13,274 nucleotides of DNA from Candidatus Bathyarchaeota archaeon. Lineage in GTDB: Archaea > Thermoproteota > Bathyarchaeia > Bathyarchaeales > Bathyarchaeaceae. Shown here piece after piece: positions 12,323 through 13,274 of the stretch; the first letter of the stretch is position 1, and each line of letters begins with the position of its first letter. Below the pieces are notes generated by a model. The model saw nothing but the letters and a program-made list of their open reading frames with translations. It had not been told where the DNA came from and ran no database searches. The translations under genes and the position numbers were made by a program. The DNA is taken from assembly GCA_020356305.1 (NCBI GenBank), contig CP070636.1:177161-190434 (forward strand), given 5' to 3'.

Positions 12323-13274
12323 GATTTGGCTTTTATCATACCCTTAATAGCAATATCTCGCATTTGTCTTTTCGTTCGCTCTTCAAAGTCAGCAGATTCG
12401 AGTCTTCCAATAAAGCTTTGAAACAAATCGTCTTCCAGTATGGCTTGAATATCTCTGAACTCAGCTACAAGCTGAACATTTCTACCGGTTGTGACTTGTC
12501 TAACTTTTTCCATAAGTTCTTCTTCTTTTAGTCCGCTTTTCTTGCTGTTTAGATAACCTGAAAGGCGCAAGGTAACAGTGGCCTGTGGATGTATTTTTTC
12601 GAGTCGTTGTTCTATGAAGCTTACAGGATTAGTATCCTCGAAAGGGTCTAACGCTATTTCTATTCGATCAAAGTGCGGTGTATCAAGAAAATACTCTTTT
12701 GGGGGTCGACCAATTTCAAAGATGTTTACTTTTCTCTGCCCGAGCTCTCTCTTAGTTATAGAAATTGGTGAGCCGGGATAGACAAAATAACTGTTTTCTT
12801 GAAATTCTCGGAGATCGAAAGTGGTGTGAAAATGGCCTGCAAGAACGTAACTGATATTGAGTCCCTGAAAGTAAGAAAGCTTTACTGGAGCATAACGTTC
12901 AAAGCCTTCATCTCCAAAGTCGGTGCGGGAAAAAAAGGCGTCCAGTAACTCTCCGTGGTAAAGCACGATATTGTGTTTCTCAGGATGGAGCTTTCCTGCC
13001 AGAAAGCGGATTTTGTCAATAACATGGGCACCTTGGCTGGGTTGGAAAGGAATTCCACAGATTCGCACTTCGTTAGAATCATAGGTTTGATCCAGTTCAG
13101 TCAGGACAGTTACATTCTCACCGAAATACATATCTTTGTAGCAACTATAATCGTGATTGCCAGGTATAACGACAATGTCAAACGGGTTACCAGAAAAAAC
13201 CTCTCGTATCTTTGGTCTCAGATTTTCGGCATCGACATTTTTGTCAAAGAGATCTCCTGAAATCGCCAGAACCC
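12319..13274 (-). CDS. Mre11/SbcD/YhaO-like calcineurin-type phosphoesterase, partial
   Basis: The frame runs off the right edge; 317 residues of the C-terminal part are present and about 40-50 N-terminal residues with the DxH motif are missing. Metal-binding motifs seen, in order, are ISGDLFD (GDxxD), IPGNHD (GNHD), VLYHGELLD (single His) and LAGHFHTTF (GHxH), the set of Mre11-type nucleases. Downstream come the capping-type domain and a basic C-terminus (RTKRQMRDIAIKGMIKAKS). Mre11-family enzymes are manganese-dependent double-strand exonucleases and single-strand endonucleases that work with a Rad50/SMC ATPase. Here the stop codon overlaps the start of that ATPase gene. It is the first visible gene of the operon; the promoter lies outside the window. 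Confidence 0.9.
   Translation of the reverse strand, partial: VLAISGDLFDKNVDAENLRPKIREVFSGNPFDIVVIPGNHDYSCYKDMYFGENVTVLTELDQTYDSNEVRICGIPFQPSQGAHVIDKIRFLAGKLHPEKHNIVLYHGELLDAFFSRTDFGDEGFERYAPVKLSYFQGLNISYVLAGHFHTTFDLREFQENSYFVYPGSPISITKRELGQRKVNIFEIGRPPKEYFLDTPHFDRIEIALDPFEDTNPVSFIEQRLEKIHPQATVTLRLSGYLNSKKSGLKEEELMEKVRQVTTGRNVQLVAEFRDIQAILEDDLFQSFIGRLESADFEERTKRQMRDIAIKGMIKAKS

Overview
The window looks bacterial. Genes have AG-rich ribosome binding sites, the first protein has a Sec-type signal peptide, and the secreted PQQ-type leader and the leucine-rich-repeat remnant resemble families abundant in Planctomycetota-like and other environmental phyla. The lineage cannot be fixed from this sequence. 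Base composition changes near position 1320: the first gene is clearly GC-rich, and almost everything to its right is more AT-rich, as expected of an acquired island next to a host gene.

Layout. (1) 1-1317, minus strand: a secreted M81 (MlrC-type) metallopeptidase cut by the left edge, whose N-terminus looks borrowed from a PQQ-type beta-propeller protein. (2) 1318-1906: intergenic, with an extended -10 promoter for the M81 gene and two tandem hairpin-plus-T-tract terminators. (3) 1907-5264, plus strand: small regulatory or unknown genes. These are an HTH protein, a DeoR-type sensor domain without its own HTH, a 67-residue protein, a two-helix membrane protein, a 28-residue ORF and a small winged-helix protein, separated by poorly coding, partly hairpin-forming DNA. 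(4) 5285-6493, minus strand: a tyrosine recombinase whose C-terminal zinc ribbon is interrupted by an in-frame TGA. (5) 6494-7156: inverted repeats and gene debris (an LRR fragment and a GH13 amylase fragment). (6) 7157-13274, minus strand: a compact operon, in transcription order Mre11/SbcD-like phosphoesterase (cut by the right edge), YhaN/Rad50-like SMC ATPase with a membrane hairpin, a possible 38-residue protein, a SIR2-domain protein and a HerA/FtsK-type ATPase.

The operon is the main interest. SIR2 plus HerA is a known anti-phage pair in which SIR2 degrades NAD+. Here it is joined, with overlapping or nearly abutting genes, to an Mre11-Rad50-like DNA-end-processing pair. That recalls the archaeal HerA-NurA-Mre11-Rad50 repair cluster with SIR2 in place of the NurA nuclease. 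A plausible reading is a defence system in which the Mre11/SMC module senses or processes foreign DNA ends and licenses HerA-SIR2 NAD+ depletion; this is inference. The separate integrase module (roughly 1716-6517) is bounded by a short direct repeat and may be an independent integrated element beside the defence locus.
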